A program made the position numbers and the translations under genes. Of a stretch of DNA of 64,000 bases, positions 48,237 to 57,022 are shown one piece after another. Source of the DNA: a virus. The stretch spans positions 1 to 64,000 of the IMG/VR virus record IMGVR_UViG_3300036939_000082, one strand, 5' to 3'. Every line of letters starts with the position of its first letter. The first letter of the stretch is position 1. The notes under the pieces were generated by a model that saw nothing but the letters and a program-made list of their open reading frames with translations, did no database searches and had not been told where the DNA came from.

Positions 48237-49976
48237 TTAACTGTTTTTAACGCCTAGTTTTGCCGAAATTTCTCGTTGTAGAACTCTTCTAAATGCTATT
48301 TCAATATTGCAAATTCGAGTTTTGACCATATTTAATAGAGGAAGCGAGGTGATTCTAATCTCTGCGGTGTTATTGACGATCGCCACTAGGCGACCGTGCT
48401 GTCTCAATAATTCCTGCGTTCCGTAGGGTCTAACCTCGTTTAAAGTTTTATTCCACAAACGATGTAACTCGATCGCGCTTAACGGCTTGTTTTCTTCGTT
48501 AGCTTCTTGATACTTGAGTCGAGCCCACTTGGTTGAATGACCCAGTTTTTTTGCTAAATATCGCCAACTACCCAGAGAAATTTCCGATCGCCACTCTTTG
48601 CTTGTTTCGGTAAATTGATGGTATACCCAAGCAGTTGGGTACTTAAGGCGTTGGCAGTTAGCCAATAAATCATCAATTATTGCAGTGTGTGTTGGATTGG
48701 GAGTTAAATCGATCTCTTTGTCTTTGTCGTTTGCATTCAATTCTGGTTTTGGTTTTTCTCCTCCGCCACTACCCACTTTGAACGTGTTTTCAGTCAGACA
48801 GTTTGGACAAAGACATTTTAAATCGGGAATCTCGTGCGACAGCGGCTTGAAGATGTGAGAACACGATTTGCAGACAACGTGCAGGAACCGTTTAGCTTCT
48901 ATTCCAAGGCTTTGAGGTTCCAGCGACCATTCTCTTTCTTCATCTGGCAGTCCTAACGATTCCCAACTTTTGCCGTGATCGATGATTGTGGCAAAAGTCT
49001 TGCCGTCTGCCAATCTCAGTCCGCGACCGACCATCTGGAGCCACAGGCTCAAGCTTCTTGTGGGCCGCACGATCTGAACAACTTCAATACTGGGAAGATC
49101 GAATCCTTCTGAGATAATTCCGCAGTTGCAAAGGACGATCGTCTCTCCTGAGTTAAACCTGTACAGAACATCCCGCCGATCGCCCGTTTCCGTTTCTCCG
49201 TCTAAATGCTCCGCTGGAATCCCAGCAGCTTGAAAAGCTCCTGCATATTCGCGACTTCTAGCAACGTCTACAGCAAAAACCACAGTCCGGTTCCCGCCTG
49301 CCCGTCGCTTCCACTCGGCTACCACATCGTTTGGCTCTATTTGTTCGGCAACCGCTTCGCTCAATCTTTCACTATTGAAGTCTCCACCGCTGCTTTTGAT
49401 TTTGTTGGTATTGATTGTCTTGCCAGCTTGGTACAGTTTGTACTGAGACAGATATCCGCGATCGATCAGTTCCTTGGTGGACGGCCCGCAGATTAGTGAT
49501 TGAAATAGGTATTTAAACCCTTGACCGTCATTTCTACACGGAGTTGCAGTGAATCCCAAGATTTTGGCATTTGGATAGTTTTGCAAAACTTTTGTGTAGC
49601 TCCGACTGCAAGCGTGGTGTGCTTCATCAATAATTACTAGGTCTGCTGGCGGTAAATATTGGCGGCGGGCGAGCGACTGGATTGATGCAATTTGTAAATT
49701 GTAGAGAGGGTTTGGCTTGTAGCCGTTTTTGATGATTCCTGCGGAAATTCCAGAAATAGCCTCCATTTTTTCTTGGGCTTGCAAAAGCAATTCTTCTCTG
49801 TGAGCAATAACTAAGACTCGCAGTCCACTATTCAAAAACGGTGCGCTAATCGTTCCGAACGTAGGTGTTTTTCCACCGCCAGTAGCGAGTTGCACCATAA
49901 TGGAGCGAACGTCGTTTTGCCACAACTCCAATACCTTGAATTCTATTTCTTCTTGGTAATCTCTTAACTTGTACAT
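48237..49976 (-). CDS. SSL2/DEAD-box superfamily 2 helicase with zinc ribbon
   Basis: 579 aa. Motif I VQLATGGGKTPTFG (about 44-57), motif II LVIIDEAHHAC (about 113-123), motif III TATPCRN, and motif VI QMVGRGLRLADG near 315-326. A zinc ribbon with CKSC and CLCPNC (about 360-385) follows, then a helical C-terminus. SSL2-type helicases of phages open DNA for repair, recombination or modification. The leader AACCAACACAAAACAAGAACA precedes the ATG. Confidence 0.88.
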   Translation of the reverse strand: MYKLRDYQEEIEFKVLELWQNDVRSIMVQLATGGGKTPTFGTISAPFLNSGLRVLVIAHREELLLQAQEKMEAISGISAGIIKNGYKPNPLYNLQIASIQSLARRQYLPPADLVIIDEAHHACSRSYTKVLQNYPNAKILGFTATPCRNDGQGFKYLFQSLICGPSTKELIDRGYLSQYKLYQAGKTINTNKIKSSGGDFNSERLSEAVAEQIEPNDVVAEWKRRAGGNRTVVFAVDVARSREYAGAFQAAGIPAEHLDGETETGDRRDVLYRFNSGETIVLCNCGIISEGFDLPSIEVVQIVRPTRSLSLWLQMVGRGLRLADGKTFATIIDHGKSWESLGLPDEEREWSLEPQSLGIEAKRFLHVVCKSCSHIFKPLSHEIPDLKCLCPNCLTENTFKVGSGGGEKPKPELNANDKDKEIDLTPNPTHTAIIDDLLANCQRLKYPTAWVYHQFTETSKEWRSEISLGSWRYLAKKLGHSTKWARLKYQEANEENKPLSAIELHRLWNKTLNEVRPYGTQELLRQHGRLVAIVNNTAEIRITSLPLLNMVKTRICNIEIAFRRVLQREISAKLGVKNS

Positions 49977-50160
49977 TGTTCTTGTTTTGTGTTGGTTGAG
50001 GACTTAATACTAGAGATAAGATCGACTTTCCTCAAGGATTGCCAATATCTTGTTTAGCTTGTCAATAGAGCATCCAAGTCCAAAACGCATAGTGATTGAT
50101 TTTGGTTTTCACTGCTTTTGTTCACAAAAATTGATTTGGGCTTTATGGTGGGGAAAATTG

Positions 50161-51726
50161 TTAGTGTTTTTGACCAAATTTTAAGTCTGCCCACGACAAT
50201 TGCTTGTCTATATTCTCTTTTGGCTTGCTAATTAACTCCTTAATTTTTTCCATGCCATCAACTCCATTGTTAACCGCTGCACTCAACTCGTGTTTTTCCT
50301 GTGCTCGCGATATCGCATCCTCCCGAGATTCTCCATTCCGCTCAAATGCTTGCTCCAAAGGCTTATAAACGTTTTTGCGATGGGGTGATAAACGTTGCTT
50401 ATCCGTCAGACTTAGCAAGCTTGCCATCAGTTCTAGGTGATTTTTGTCGTCACCACAAACCTCTTTAAGCGCTTCCCACTCTTCATTGCCAAGGATAGTG
50501 CGCTCGTCAATATGTCGAACATCTTTAAAAACTTCACCCGTCGCTTCTTCGTAAATTCGTGGCAAACTGTCGTCAAATTCATGCTTCTGTTCTAGCCAAA
50601 TCCTGCGGATTTCACTGAGTTCTTCTGGGGTAATTAAGGTGATGTCGCGCATTTCTAGGGGTGCAGTTTTGCGGATGTGAGTCTGTGTTTCTAGTACCCG
50701 TCTGAGCCAGTGTTCGCGCCAATGTCGTAGATATGGTCCTGGTATAAGTTCGACAGACGTGGTGCCGTCGTCCATCGTCTTGTCGAATAGATCAACCCTG
50801 CCGTTCATCCGTCGATAATCGCGCCGATCACGATCGTCCGGGACTTGTAGTTCGTTCCGAATATCAAGCAACGGTTGCATCCATTCTTTTTGACTGTCGT
50901 TAATAATCATTGCTTCCATCGATTTGTCTTTGCTAACCATCGTGCAAGTCCAACAACCAAACCGAGAACTACCACAGCTAGGGGTAGAAGTATCAACTAC
51001 TAGCGGGCATTCATTATCTGCCGTTGCGCCACGATACATGACAAACAGATCTTTGTTGCTCCCGCCCCACGGATTGTCAAATTGCATCAAATACATCCAT
51101 ACCTCGTCCGTGCGCCAATCTTCAATCGGAAGGTAGATAAAAGATCCAGGATTTGCTGGGCTTGAGTTTAAATGTTTTGCTACCCTGCTTTCCCTATGCT
51201 TCGCCATATTGGTGGCACGGGTAGAACTTTCAGCACTACGAGTGCCAAGTGCCAAAACAACTTGACCGCAGGTGGCGATCGACTGACGTATAAAGACCGT
51301 GGCGGGATTGATTTTTAGACGATCTGTACACCATCGAAAATTACGCCGGGGTGCTGCATACCCTTTCCCAATCAAACAAACCCAAAAAGTGTCCTGAATA
51401 GCTGGTGTAGTGACTTGAGTTACGATCGGCATTTCTTGTTCCAATGCTGCTCGCTCCATCTGCTTCAACGAACTGCGAACTTGGGCGGACACAATTGGAT
51501 TCTCCACCAGCGTGTCATTTGTGAGTACGTAGATTTTGTGGATGCGTTGATCGATCGGTAGTTGGCGGACGGCGTTCCAAATTAACTGCAAAACCGTGGT
51601 ACTATCTTTGCCTCCACTCCAACCGATGACAATTGGATTGCCCTCTAGATATATTTGCTGAATTTCTTTGGTCAGCAGTTCGATTTCGGTCATTAGACCG
51701 GGAACGGTACGGAGAGTATCTGTCAT
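50161..51726 (-). CDS. dndC: DndC-type DNA sulfur-modification protein
   Basis: 521 aa, the length of DndC. PP-loop WSGGKDSTTV at about 36-45; NFRWCTDRLKINP at about 128-140; ALGTRSAESSTRA at about 157-169; and the Fe-S cysteines of SCGSSRFGCWTCTM near 247-260. In Dnd systems DndC, an ATP-pyrophosphatase with an iron-sulfur cluster, activates DNA for phosphorothioation with DndA/D/E. None of dndA, dndB, dndD or dndE is visible, so it is an orphan. It overlaps the ASCH gene at its start (shared A). Confidence 0.88.
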   Translation of the reverse strand: MTDTLRTVPGLMTEIELLTKEIQQIYLEGNPIVIGWSGGKDSTTVLQLIWNAVRQLPIDQRIHKIYVLTNDTLVENPIVSAQVRSSLKQMERAALEQEMPIVTQVTTPAIQDTFWVCLIGKGYAAPRRNFRWCTDRLKINPATVFIRQSIATCGQVVLALGTRSAESSTRATNMAKHRESRVAKHLNSSPANPGSFIYLPIEDWRTDEVWMYLMQFDNPWGGSNKDLFVMYRGATADNECPLVVDTSTPSCGSSRFGCWTCTMVSKDKSMEAMIINDSQKEWMQPLLDIRNELQVPDDRDRRDYRRMNGRVDLFDKTMDDGTTSVELIPGPYLRHWREHWLRRVLETQTHIRKTAPLEMRDITLITPEELSEIRRIWLEQKHEFDDSLPRIYEEATGEVFKDVRHIDERTILGNEEWEALKEVCGDDKNHLELMASLLSLTDKQRLSPHRKNVYKPLEQAFERNGESREDAISRAQEKHELSAAVNNGVDGMEKIKELISKPKENIDKQLSWADLKFGQKH

Positions 51727-52175
51727 TATTTTTTCCGGTTTGCGAGATTTTTGGTAACTGGGAGCAAAGCAAAGATTTGCTCTGAGCTTAATTTCAAAAG
51801 CTGCTGCGGAGGATTGATGCCCGCATCTTTTAATGCAACAAGGTCGATCGCGCTTTCAAATCTTTTGGGGCGATCGACCCACACCGCTACCCCTGCATCC
51901 TTACCCTGATAATAAGCGTCGAAATCTTCCGCCGACACTTGTGCATACTGTTCAGTTTCTCGTCGGAGTCGATCTATCCAGATTTGAGATCGATCGCGCA
52001 CCCTAACTTCGCCAATAACTTCGCCTACCGGGAGCGTTGCGTAGATTAGGAGGCGATCGCCCGCTGATAGCGAACTTCCAAAATTACCCTTGCGGAGTTC
52101 TACGGTTTTCGGGCGATCGTCCGAAAAAAACAAACTAGCCCAAGTCGGCTTGACTGACATCAGGTAAGTTTCCAT
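51726..52175 (-). CDS. ASCH/PUA-like domain protein
   Basis: 149 aa. LMSVKPTWASLFFSDDRPKTVELRKGNFG and GDRLLIYATLPVGEVIGEVRV are the signature of ASCH domains (structurally related to PUA and EVE), which bind RNA or modified bases. It starts on the stop of the RHH gene (TAATG) and its stop overlaps dndC, so it is coupled to both. Confidence 0.8.
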   Translation of the reverse strand: METYLMSVKPTWASLFFSDDRPKTVELRKGNFGSSLSAGDRLLIYATLPVGEVIGEVRVRDRSQIWIDRLRRETEQYAQVSAEDFDAYYQGKDAGVAVWVDRPKRFESAIDLVALKDAGINPPQQLLKLSSEQIFALLPVTKNLANRKK

Positions 52176-52384
52176 TATTCTTCCTTCCCAAAGTACATTT
52201 TTATGTGTTCTTCTATGCTGAAAACCCTTCCGTATTCCTCAAAATAGGCGTTGTCGAACAAAACCCATGCTTCGAGCCTGCCGCACATAGGGATGTCTCC
52301 CTCAGCGCACAACTTTTTGAACTTTCTCTTGTCTGAAGGATGCAAGAAAACGCTTACTTTGTCTTTATCTGGGGGTTCTGGCAT
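52175..52384 (-). CDS. Small ribbon-helix-helix-like regulator
   Basis: 69 aa. KVSVFLHPSDKRKFKKLCAEGDIPMCGRLEAWVLFDN has the strand-helix-helix arrangement. First gene of the ASCH-DndC-helicase-DUF488 operon; it likely controls the divergent promoters at 52414-52502. Confidence 0.55.
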   Translation of the reverse strand: MPEPPDKDKVSVFLHPSDKRKFKKLCAEGDIPMCGRLEAWVLFDNAYFEEYGRVFSIEEHIKMYFGKEE

Positions 52385-52413
52385 TTTTTTGGATTAAAAA
52401 GTGATTGTCTCTA

Positions 52414-52502
52414 ACTATGCTACTTATTCTACCAGTTGTCAAGTATTTTTGATGAAATAATTTTAGCACCTCTTGACATAAGTAGTATACTTATGCCACT
52501 AT
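52414..52502. promoter_or_regulatory. Divergent promoters with palindromic operator
   Basis: Minus strand: TTGACA (52442-52437), 17-bp spacer, CATAGT (52419-52414). Plus strand: TTGACA (52473-52478) overlapped by a 17-bp perfect dyad ATAAGTA-GTA-TACTTAT (52478-52494) and a CACTAT -10 (52497-52502). The minus spacer carries a related half-site AATAAGTAG. Confidence 0.65.
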
Positions 52503-52641
52503 TGATTTATTGTAAAAGCAGTGAACTGATTATGGCTATCGATTGGAATTAAATTCGTCAAACAGCAAAAGCTGTAGAAAGTGTTTAACCGCGATGCAAT
52601 CAACTTACTTGAATACAAAAATACGGAGGGAGTGCGAGAAA

Positions 52642-53670
52642 ATGACTAATATTGAATGGTGCGACATCACTGCAAATCCAATTCATTTAATCCGCGAGGA
52701 CGGATCGAACGGCGGTCATTTTTGCCAGAAGTTGTCCCCTGGATGTTTAAATTGTTATGCAGAGGAAATAAATCAAAGCAATTATTTTGGTTTTGCTTCA
52801 CACTTGCCGTATTCTGGAAAACCACCAGAAAATTTGATTTTTGATGATGAAGTGATGCGAAAGCTAGTCAATATGCGATCGTCCAAAACAATCTTCCTCT
52901 GTTCGATGACCGATCTATTTGGCAACTGGATTCCATCTGAATGGATCTATAAAGCATTTGCCTATATGGCGATCGCCTCGCAGCACAAATTTTTAGTCTT
53001 GACCAAGCGACCGGAAAGGATGAAAGACATTTTGCGCTGTGGCGGAAAGCAACGCATCAGACGAGATGCTGTCGATGTAGGGCGATCGATGGGCTTAGAA
53101 CCAAGACGCTACGAAAGTTTCGAGACTTGTGATTTTGATTGGCCTTTGGCGAATGTGGGGCTGGGAACGTCAATCGAAAATCAGCAAGTTGCGGGCGATC
53201 GGGCAACAGATCTACTTGACTGCCCAGCCGCAATGCGATTTTTATCTTGCGAACCACTCCTAGAGGAATTGAATTTAGTTTCGTACAAGCGTAACGGTGG
53301 TAGCTACAATTACCTCCTAAATACATGGGAACCCCACAAGTCTGGGGCTGGTGGCGCTGTCGCTGGAGGTCGGATATCGCCTTTTTATAATGACGGAATT
53401 AATTGGATTATCTGCGGTGGAGAGTCTGGCTCCGGTGTTCGCCCCTGCCATATCGATTGGATTCGATCGCTCGTTCAGCAATGCCAGCAAACCAAAACAG
53501 CGGTGTTTGTCAAGCAATGGGGAAGTCACGCGATCAACTCCACCCCATACATTGATGGAGTTGTTCAAAGTCACTTCCGGGTAAAGCTCAAGAGTCGGAA
53601 AGGTGGGGACATTTCTGAATTCCCTGCCGACTTACAGATTCGACAATTTCCACATTTTTTAGGGAAGTGA
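52642..53670 (+). CDS. DUF5131 (phage Gp37/Gp68) three-Cys protein, radical-SAM-like
   Basis: 342 aa from ATG at 52642. WCDITANP, CQKLSPGCLNCYAEE (Cys at about 28, 35, 38), FLCSMTDLFGNWIP, LTKRPERM and GGESGSGVRPCHIDWIRSL...FVKQWG are the full Gp37/Gp68 signature. The three Cys are arranged as in Fe-S/radical SAM-like enzymes; the substrate is unknown. First gene of the plus-strand operon with the methyltransferases. Confidence 0.85.
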   Translation: MTNIEWCDITANPIHLIREDGSNGGHFCQKLSPGCLNCYAEEINQSNYFGFASHLPYSGKPPENLIFDDEVMRKLVNMRSSKTIFLCSMTDLFGNWIPSEWIYKAFAYMAIASQHKFLVLTKRPERMKDILRCGGKQRIRRDAVDVGRSMGLEPRRYESFETCDFDWPLANVGLGTSIENQQVAGDRATDLLDCPAAMRFLSCEPLLEELNLVSYKRNGGSYNYLLNTWEPHKSGAGGAVAGGRISPFYNDGINWIICGGESGSGVRPCHIDWIRSLVQQCQQTKTAVFVKQWGSHAINSTPYIDGVVQSHFRVKLKSRKGGDISEFPADLQIRQFPHFLGK

Positions 53671-53675
53671 ATGCT

Positions 53676-54071
53676 ATGTCTCAGATCAACATTGAAAGAC
53701 ACCAATCATTTAGTCATTCGGGTTGTAACTTTACAACTTACGACGAGTCTCAATTTTTGATGGTAGCCGAGTATTGGGAGGCGAGTCAGGAAAGATCGAA
53801 CAAATTACCTTTGCAGGGATTTGGGAGAGCCACGTACAGAAATTGTGTAGAAGCTTGTATTGAGGCAATCGAGCAAGCTGTTAACGCAGAATTTAGTCTT
53901 AACCATGCAATCGGGAAAGAAACTTTACTAATCGTTCCAGTAGTTGTAATGCGTTTTACCTTGCACCCTAGGAAAAGCACGGCAGGACTTCCTAGAGCGG
54001 AGAAAGATGAGCTACACCAGCGACAAACCGCCCACAGAACTAATAACAATACAAATGGGGAAGAAAAATGA
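53676..54071 (+). CDS. Hypothetical protein
   Basis: 131 aa from ATG at 53676 with AGGGAAG upstream. No family recognised. Overlaps the next gene by ATGA. Confidence 0.55.
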   Translation: MSQINIERHQSFSHSGCNFTTYDESQFLMVAEYWEASQERSNKLPLQGFGRATYRNCVEACIEAIEQAVNAEFSLNHAIGKETLLIVPVVVMRFTLHPRKSTAGLPRAEKDELHQRQTAHRTNNNTNGEEK

Positions 54072-54463
54072 GTTGTAATTGTGAAATGCCAGCGCTGTAT
54101 AGGTCAAAGCTGGTAAAGACAAGAAAAAAACATAAATGCGTAGAATGTAACGAGCATATTGCGATTGGGGAAAAGGCAGAAAAAGTAGACGCTATCTACG
54201 ATGGTAGTTTTCAGACTTTTTACACTTGCTTGCAATGTCAAGAGATAATCGAATTCATTCGTCAAGAACATGAAGACGATTTACTCAAAGACTTGAAAGA
54301 GGCACTGTGTTGTCATGGCGAACTGTACGAATTGTTGTCTGAAAGTGTTTTTGACAGTCAGGAAGAGGAAGAAGGTTATGCCTGTCATTATCGACCAAAC
54401 GTTTCTTGGTTGAATCCGTTTGTTCAAGGAAAACTATCTCTAAATATTGAGGCAAAGTTATGA
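54068..54463 (+). CDS. Zinc-ribbon-like Cys-rich protein
   Basis: 131 aa. CNCEMP, HKCVECNEHIAIGEK and YTCLQCQEI give two or more CxxC knuckles of the kind found in phage 'zinc-ribbon' proteins; acidic middle. Overlaps both neighbours by four bases. Confidence 0.65.
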   Translation: MSCNCEMPALYRSKLVKTRKKHKCVECNEHIAIGEKAEKVDAIYDGSFQTFYTCLQCQEIIEFIRQEHEDDLLKDLKEALCCHGELYELLSESVFDSQEEEEGYACHYRPNVSWLNPFVQGKLSLNIEAKL

Positions 54464-55674
54464 GAGCCTCAATCGGTTTTGCGGGCGGTGGATTGAGTTC
54501 GATCGCCCTAGAGCTAGCAGGAATTAAAGTAGTACACGCGGTTGAGAATAATCCCCAGGCAGCAGGGATTTATGCGATGAATTTCCCCGAAACAAATCTA
54601 GAGATTAAATCGATCGCCAATATTGATTGGTCGGCGATCGGGAAGATTGACTTCTGCCAAGATTCTCCGCCGTGCCAAAACTTCAGCGAGGCTGGTACCG
54701 GCGAAGAAACCGACTTAGATGTTTTTTTGGCGCAAGCCTTGGTGCGGAAAATTGAAGCGCTCAATCCCAAGTTCGGAATTATAGAGCAAGTTCTCCGCTA
54801 CTTTGGTAAAGAGTCAAAAAGCTGGGCGATCGTAGAGTCCGGGTTGAAGCGGATGGGATATAACGTCAGAGTCGATCGCGTCAACGCAGCAGACTTTGGC
54901 ACCCCTCAATCTAGAGAAAGGGGGTTTGCAATTTATAGTCGCGGTAAATTGCCTGCCGTGCTACCGTCTCACGCAGAACGAAAAGATGAAGGCACTTTGT
55001 TCGATACTTCCGTTTACGGACTGCCGACTTGGCGGGGGTGGTACGGGGCGATCGCCGACTTGTTGGCAGAACTGCCCGTCTACACGGTGGCGACTGTCGG
55101 CGGAACGCCTCTAAAAAAGCCAAACGGTCAGTACCAGTGGATTGTCAACGACAAAGAACTGACGGACAAAAACGGTTTAGCGCTTTGGCAGATTCAGCGA
55201 CTGGCGTCGGGGGCGATCGCCTCTAAATATGGGTTGTGTCAAAGCAAGGCTGGTGGTCAGAAAGACTCACTGATCAAAGATTTTAAATCCACAAGTCCAA
55301 CTGTTTTGGCATCGATTTGGAAAGGTATGCCGAAAGTGCTCGTTGGCAAGACGGGGGCGAAGAACGGGCCATTGAGCGCGATCGCCCCAGAGTATCCCAG
55401 CAACACGATTCGAGCTTTTGGCAAGGACGGACACTGGCACCGCATGGACTGCGTGTTTGGTGGAACTCCTAAAACAGGGGCGATCGATGACTACCTAAAA
55501 TCTCTTAAGGTTATCCAACTGTCCCCTCGGTGCTTGGCTCGACTTCAGGGGTTGCCCGATCATCGATTCAAGCTTTCAGGCAACAACGTCCAAGATTGTA
55601 AGGTAATCGGAAATGGAGTGGCGATCGAGCCGATGGTCGCTTACGCAAAAATATTGATAGGAGCAAAAAAATGA
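54460..55674 (+). CDS. C5-cytosine methyltransferase homologue 1
   Basis: 404 aa. Motif I IGFAGGGLSSIAL (5-17); motif IV DSPPCQNFS with catalytic Cys72; motif VIII VNAADFGTPQSRERGFAI (about 140-160); motifs IX-X near RLQGLPD...VIGNGVAIEPM. Motif VI, usually ENV, reads EQV here (GIIEQVLRY), a change in a residue that stabilises the target cytosine. Probably transfers methyl groups to cytosine C5, protecting phage DNA from restriction. No partner endonuclease is seen. Confidence 0.85.
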   Translation: MRASIGFAGGGLSSIALELAGIKVVHAVENNPQAAGIYAMNFPETNLEIKSIANIDWSAIGKIDFCQDSPPCQNFSEAGTGEETDLDVFLAQALVRKIEALNPKFGIIEQVLRYFGKESKSWAIVESGLKRMGYNVRVDRVNAADFGTPQSRERGFAIYSRGKLPAVLPSHAERKDEGTLFDTSVYGLPTWRGWYGAIADLLAELPVYTVATVGGTPLKKPNGQYQWIVNDKELTDKNGLALWQIQRLASGAIASKYGLCQSKAGGQKDSLIKDFKSTSPTVLASIWKGMPKVLVGKTGAKNGPLSAIAPEYPSNTIRAFGKDGHWHRMDCVFGGTPKTGAIDDYLKSLKVIQLSPRCLARLQGLPDHRFKLSGNNVQDCKVIGNGVAIEPMVAYAKILIGAKK

Positions 55675-56306
55675 AACAAATAATTTTACCTGGTGATAAA
55701 TTTGGATATTTAGAAGTCATAGAAGAGGTTGAACCTTTTGTAAGCAAATCAGGTAATTCTTTTAGGCAATTCATATTTAGATGTCAATGCGGTAAAGTGA
55801 TAACAAAAAAACTTGGACCTATCAGAGAAAAACGAGTTGTTTCGTGTGGGTGTTACAATAATACACGAAGAATCAAACATGGTTTAAGTGAAACAGCTTT
55901 GTATCAAGTTTGGACTGGAATGCGTCAAAGATGCTACAACCCCAAAAATCCTAAATATTCAATATATGGAGGGAATGGTATAAAAATTTGTGAGGAATGG
56001 AACACTTCGCCATCTGCTTTTGTTGAATGGGCATTGTCTAATGGATATTCGCCAGGACTCACAATAGATAGAATAGACAGTAATGGTAATTATTGTCCAG
56101 CTAATTGCCGGATTGTTGACTATTTTATTCAAAACAACAACACAAACAGAAACCATGTTGTTGAAATTTTTGGTGAAAACAAAACTATTGCTGAATGGTC
56201 TAGAGATACGAGGTGTGTAGTTGACTATGAAACATTTGCGTCTCGCATAAAAAGAAAATGGAATCCGCTTTTAGCCCTTACGAAAAACAAGCAAAAAAGA
56301 AAGTGA
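55671..56306 (+). CDS. HNH/AP2-type phage endonuclease
   Basis: 211 aa. Cys-rich N-terminus (FRCQCGKVITKKL..., SCGCYNN), then QVWTGMRQRCYNPKNPKYSIYGG and LTIDRIDSNGNYCPANCRIVD with the HNH-type 'D.idn.g.Y.p.NCr' motif familiar from phage homing endonucleases. It overlaps the end of methyltransferase 1 and its 3' end overlaps the fragment at 56258. AT-rich, likely a mobile gene inserted between its neighbours. Confidence 0.8.
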   Translation: MKQIILPGDKFGYLEVIEEVEPFVSKSGNSFRQFIFRCQCGKVITKKLGPIREKRVVSCGCYNNTRRIKHGLSETALYQVWTGMRQRCYNPKNPKYSIYGGNGIKICEEWNTSPSAFVEWALSNGYSPGLTIDRIDSNGNYCPANCRIVDYFIQNNNTNRNHVVEIFGENKTIAEWSRDTRCVVDYETFASRIKRKWNPLLALTKNKQKRK

Positions 56307-56446
56307 AAATTACTAAGAAGCTACTAACGTGGCGACGTAACAGCGGTGCTGATGTCGAAATAATTGCGACTTCACTGGGTGGCGCCGGTCACAAACAGGT
56401 GGCGGTTTTTGTGCTGTGGTCAAAATTAAGCCTTGCAAATTTTTAA
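56258..56446 (+). pseudogene. Fragment with DHHA1-like end
   Basis: 62 aa. The part after the HNH stop reads SGADVEIIATSLGGAGHKQVAVFVL, which resembles the 'iA..fGGGGHk.AAGf' end of DHH/DHHA1 phosphoesterases. It may be the 3' piece of an interrupted gene, or a small gene in its own right. The N-terminus inside the HNH frame is probably not real. Confidence 0.35.
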
Positions 56447-56458
56447 GATTTGCAAGGC
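56430..56458 (+). terminator. Hairpin GCCTTGCAAAT / ATTTGCAAGGC
   Basis: Perfect 11-bp stem with loop TTTTAAG, without clear T run. It overlaps the end of the preceding fragment and may be a leader for the next gene or a processing site. Confidence 0.4.
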
Positions 56459-56486
56459 GACTATCAATTTGATGGAGGGTAAAAGT

Positions 56487-56972
56487 ATGACTGTTCAAGC
56501 ATTAAGCAAATATCTAAAAACGTTAAAAAGACAAACAGAATTGGAACTTACCAAAACAGAGGTAAAAATTGCACAGATTGAGGAAAATATAGCTTATTAT
56601 GAAAGAATGTTGGCGTTAATAGATCCTGACGGATCTGTTTCAAAAGATGGAGATTTAAAAACGATCGTCTCAAGCGCAGACTCTCAACGCCTCAGCTTAG
56701 AACACTGTCGTACTCCCAAGAAAATGAAACGCCCTCAATACGCAGGGTTTACTCTTGTAGAATCAATACAAAAAGTTCTTGATAATAATCAAGACCCGAT
56801 GTTGGTCAATCAAATTGTTGAATCTATATTTGACGTGCGTTCAAAAAAAGAGTTTTTGCGAGCTAAAAATGCTTTGTATGTAGAGTTGCGGTCAAATTCA
56901 AGAGGAAGTGCCAAGAAGTGGAAAAAGATATCTAAATATCTTTATGCTTCACTTTTATTTAAAGCGGAGTAG
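56487..56972 (+). CDS. Hypothetical helical protein
   Basis: 161 aa from ATG at 56487 with GGAGGG upstream. N-terminal coiled coil (KTEVKIAQIEENIAYYERML); C-terminal FTLVESIQKVLDNNQDPMLVNQIVESIFD looks like a winged-helix (HARE-HTH-like) domain. It precedes methyltransferase 2 in the operon; a restriction-related regulator is possible. Confidence 0.5.
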   Translation: MTVQALSKYLKTLKRQTELELTKTEVKIAQIEENIAYYERMLALIDPDGSVSKDGDLKTIVSSADSQRLSLEHCRTPKKMKRPQYAGFTLVESIQKVLDNNQDPMLVNQIVESIFDVRSKKEFLRAKNALYVELRSNSRGSAKKWKKISKYLYASLLFKAE

Positions 56973-57022
56973 TTTTGAGCTAATAATTAATTGTAGTCAG
57001 TAATAAACAAGAGGTAAAAACA

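Noticed and set aside
50161-51726. A complete Dnd phosphorothioation system
   Set aside because: Only DndC is present; no DndA, DndB, DndD or DndE frame exists on either side.
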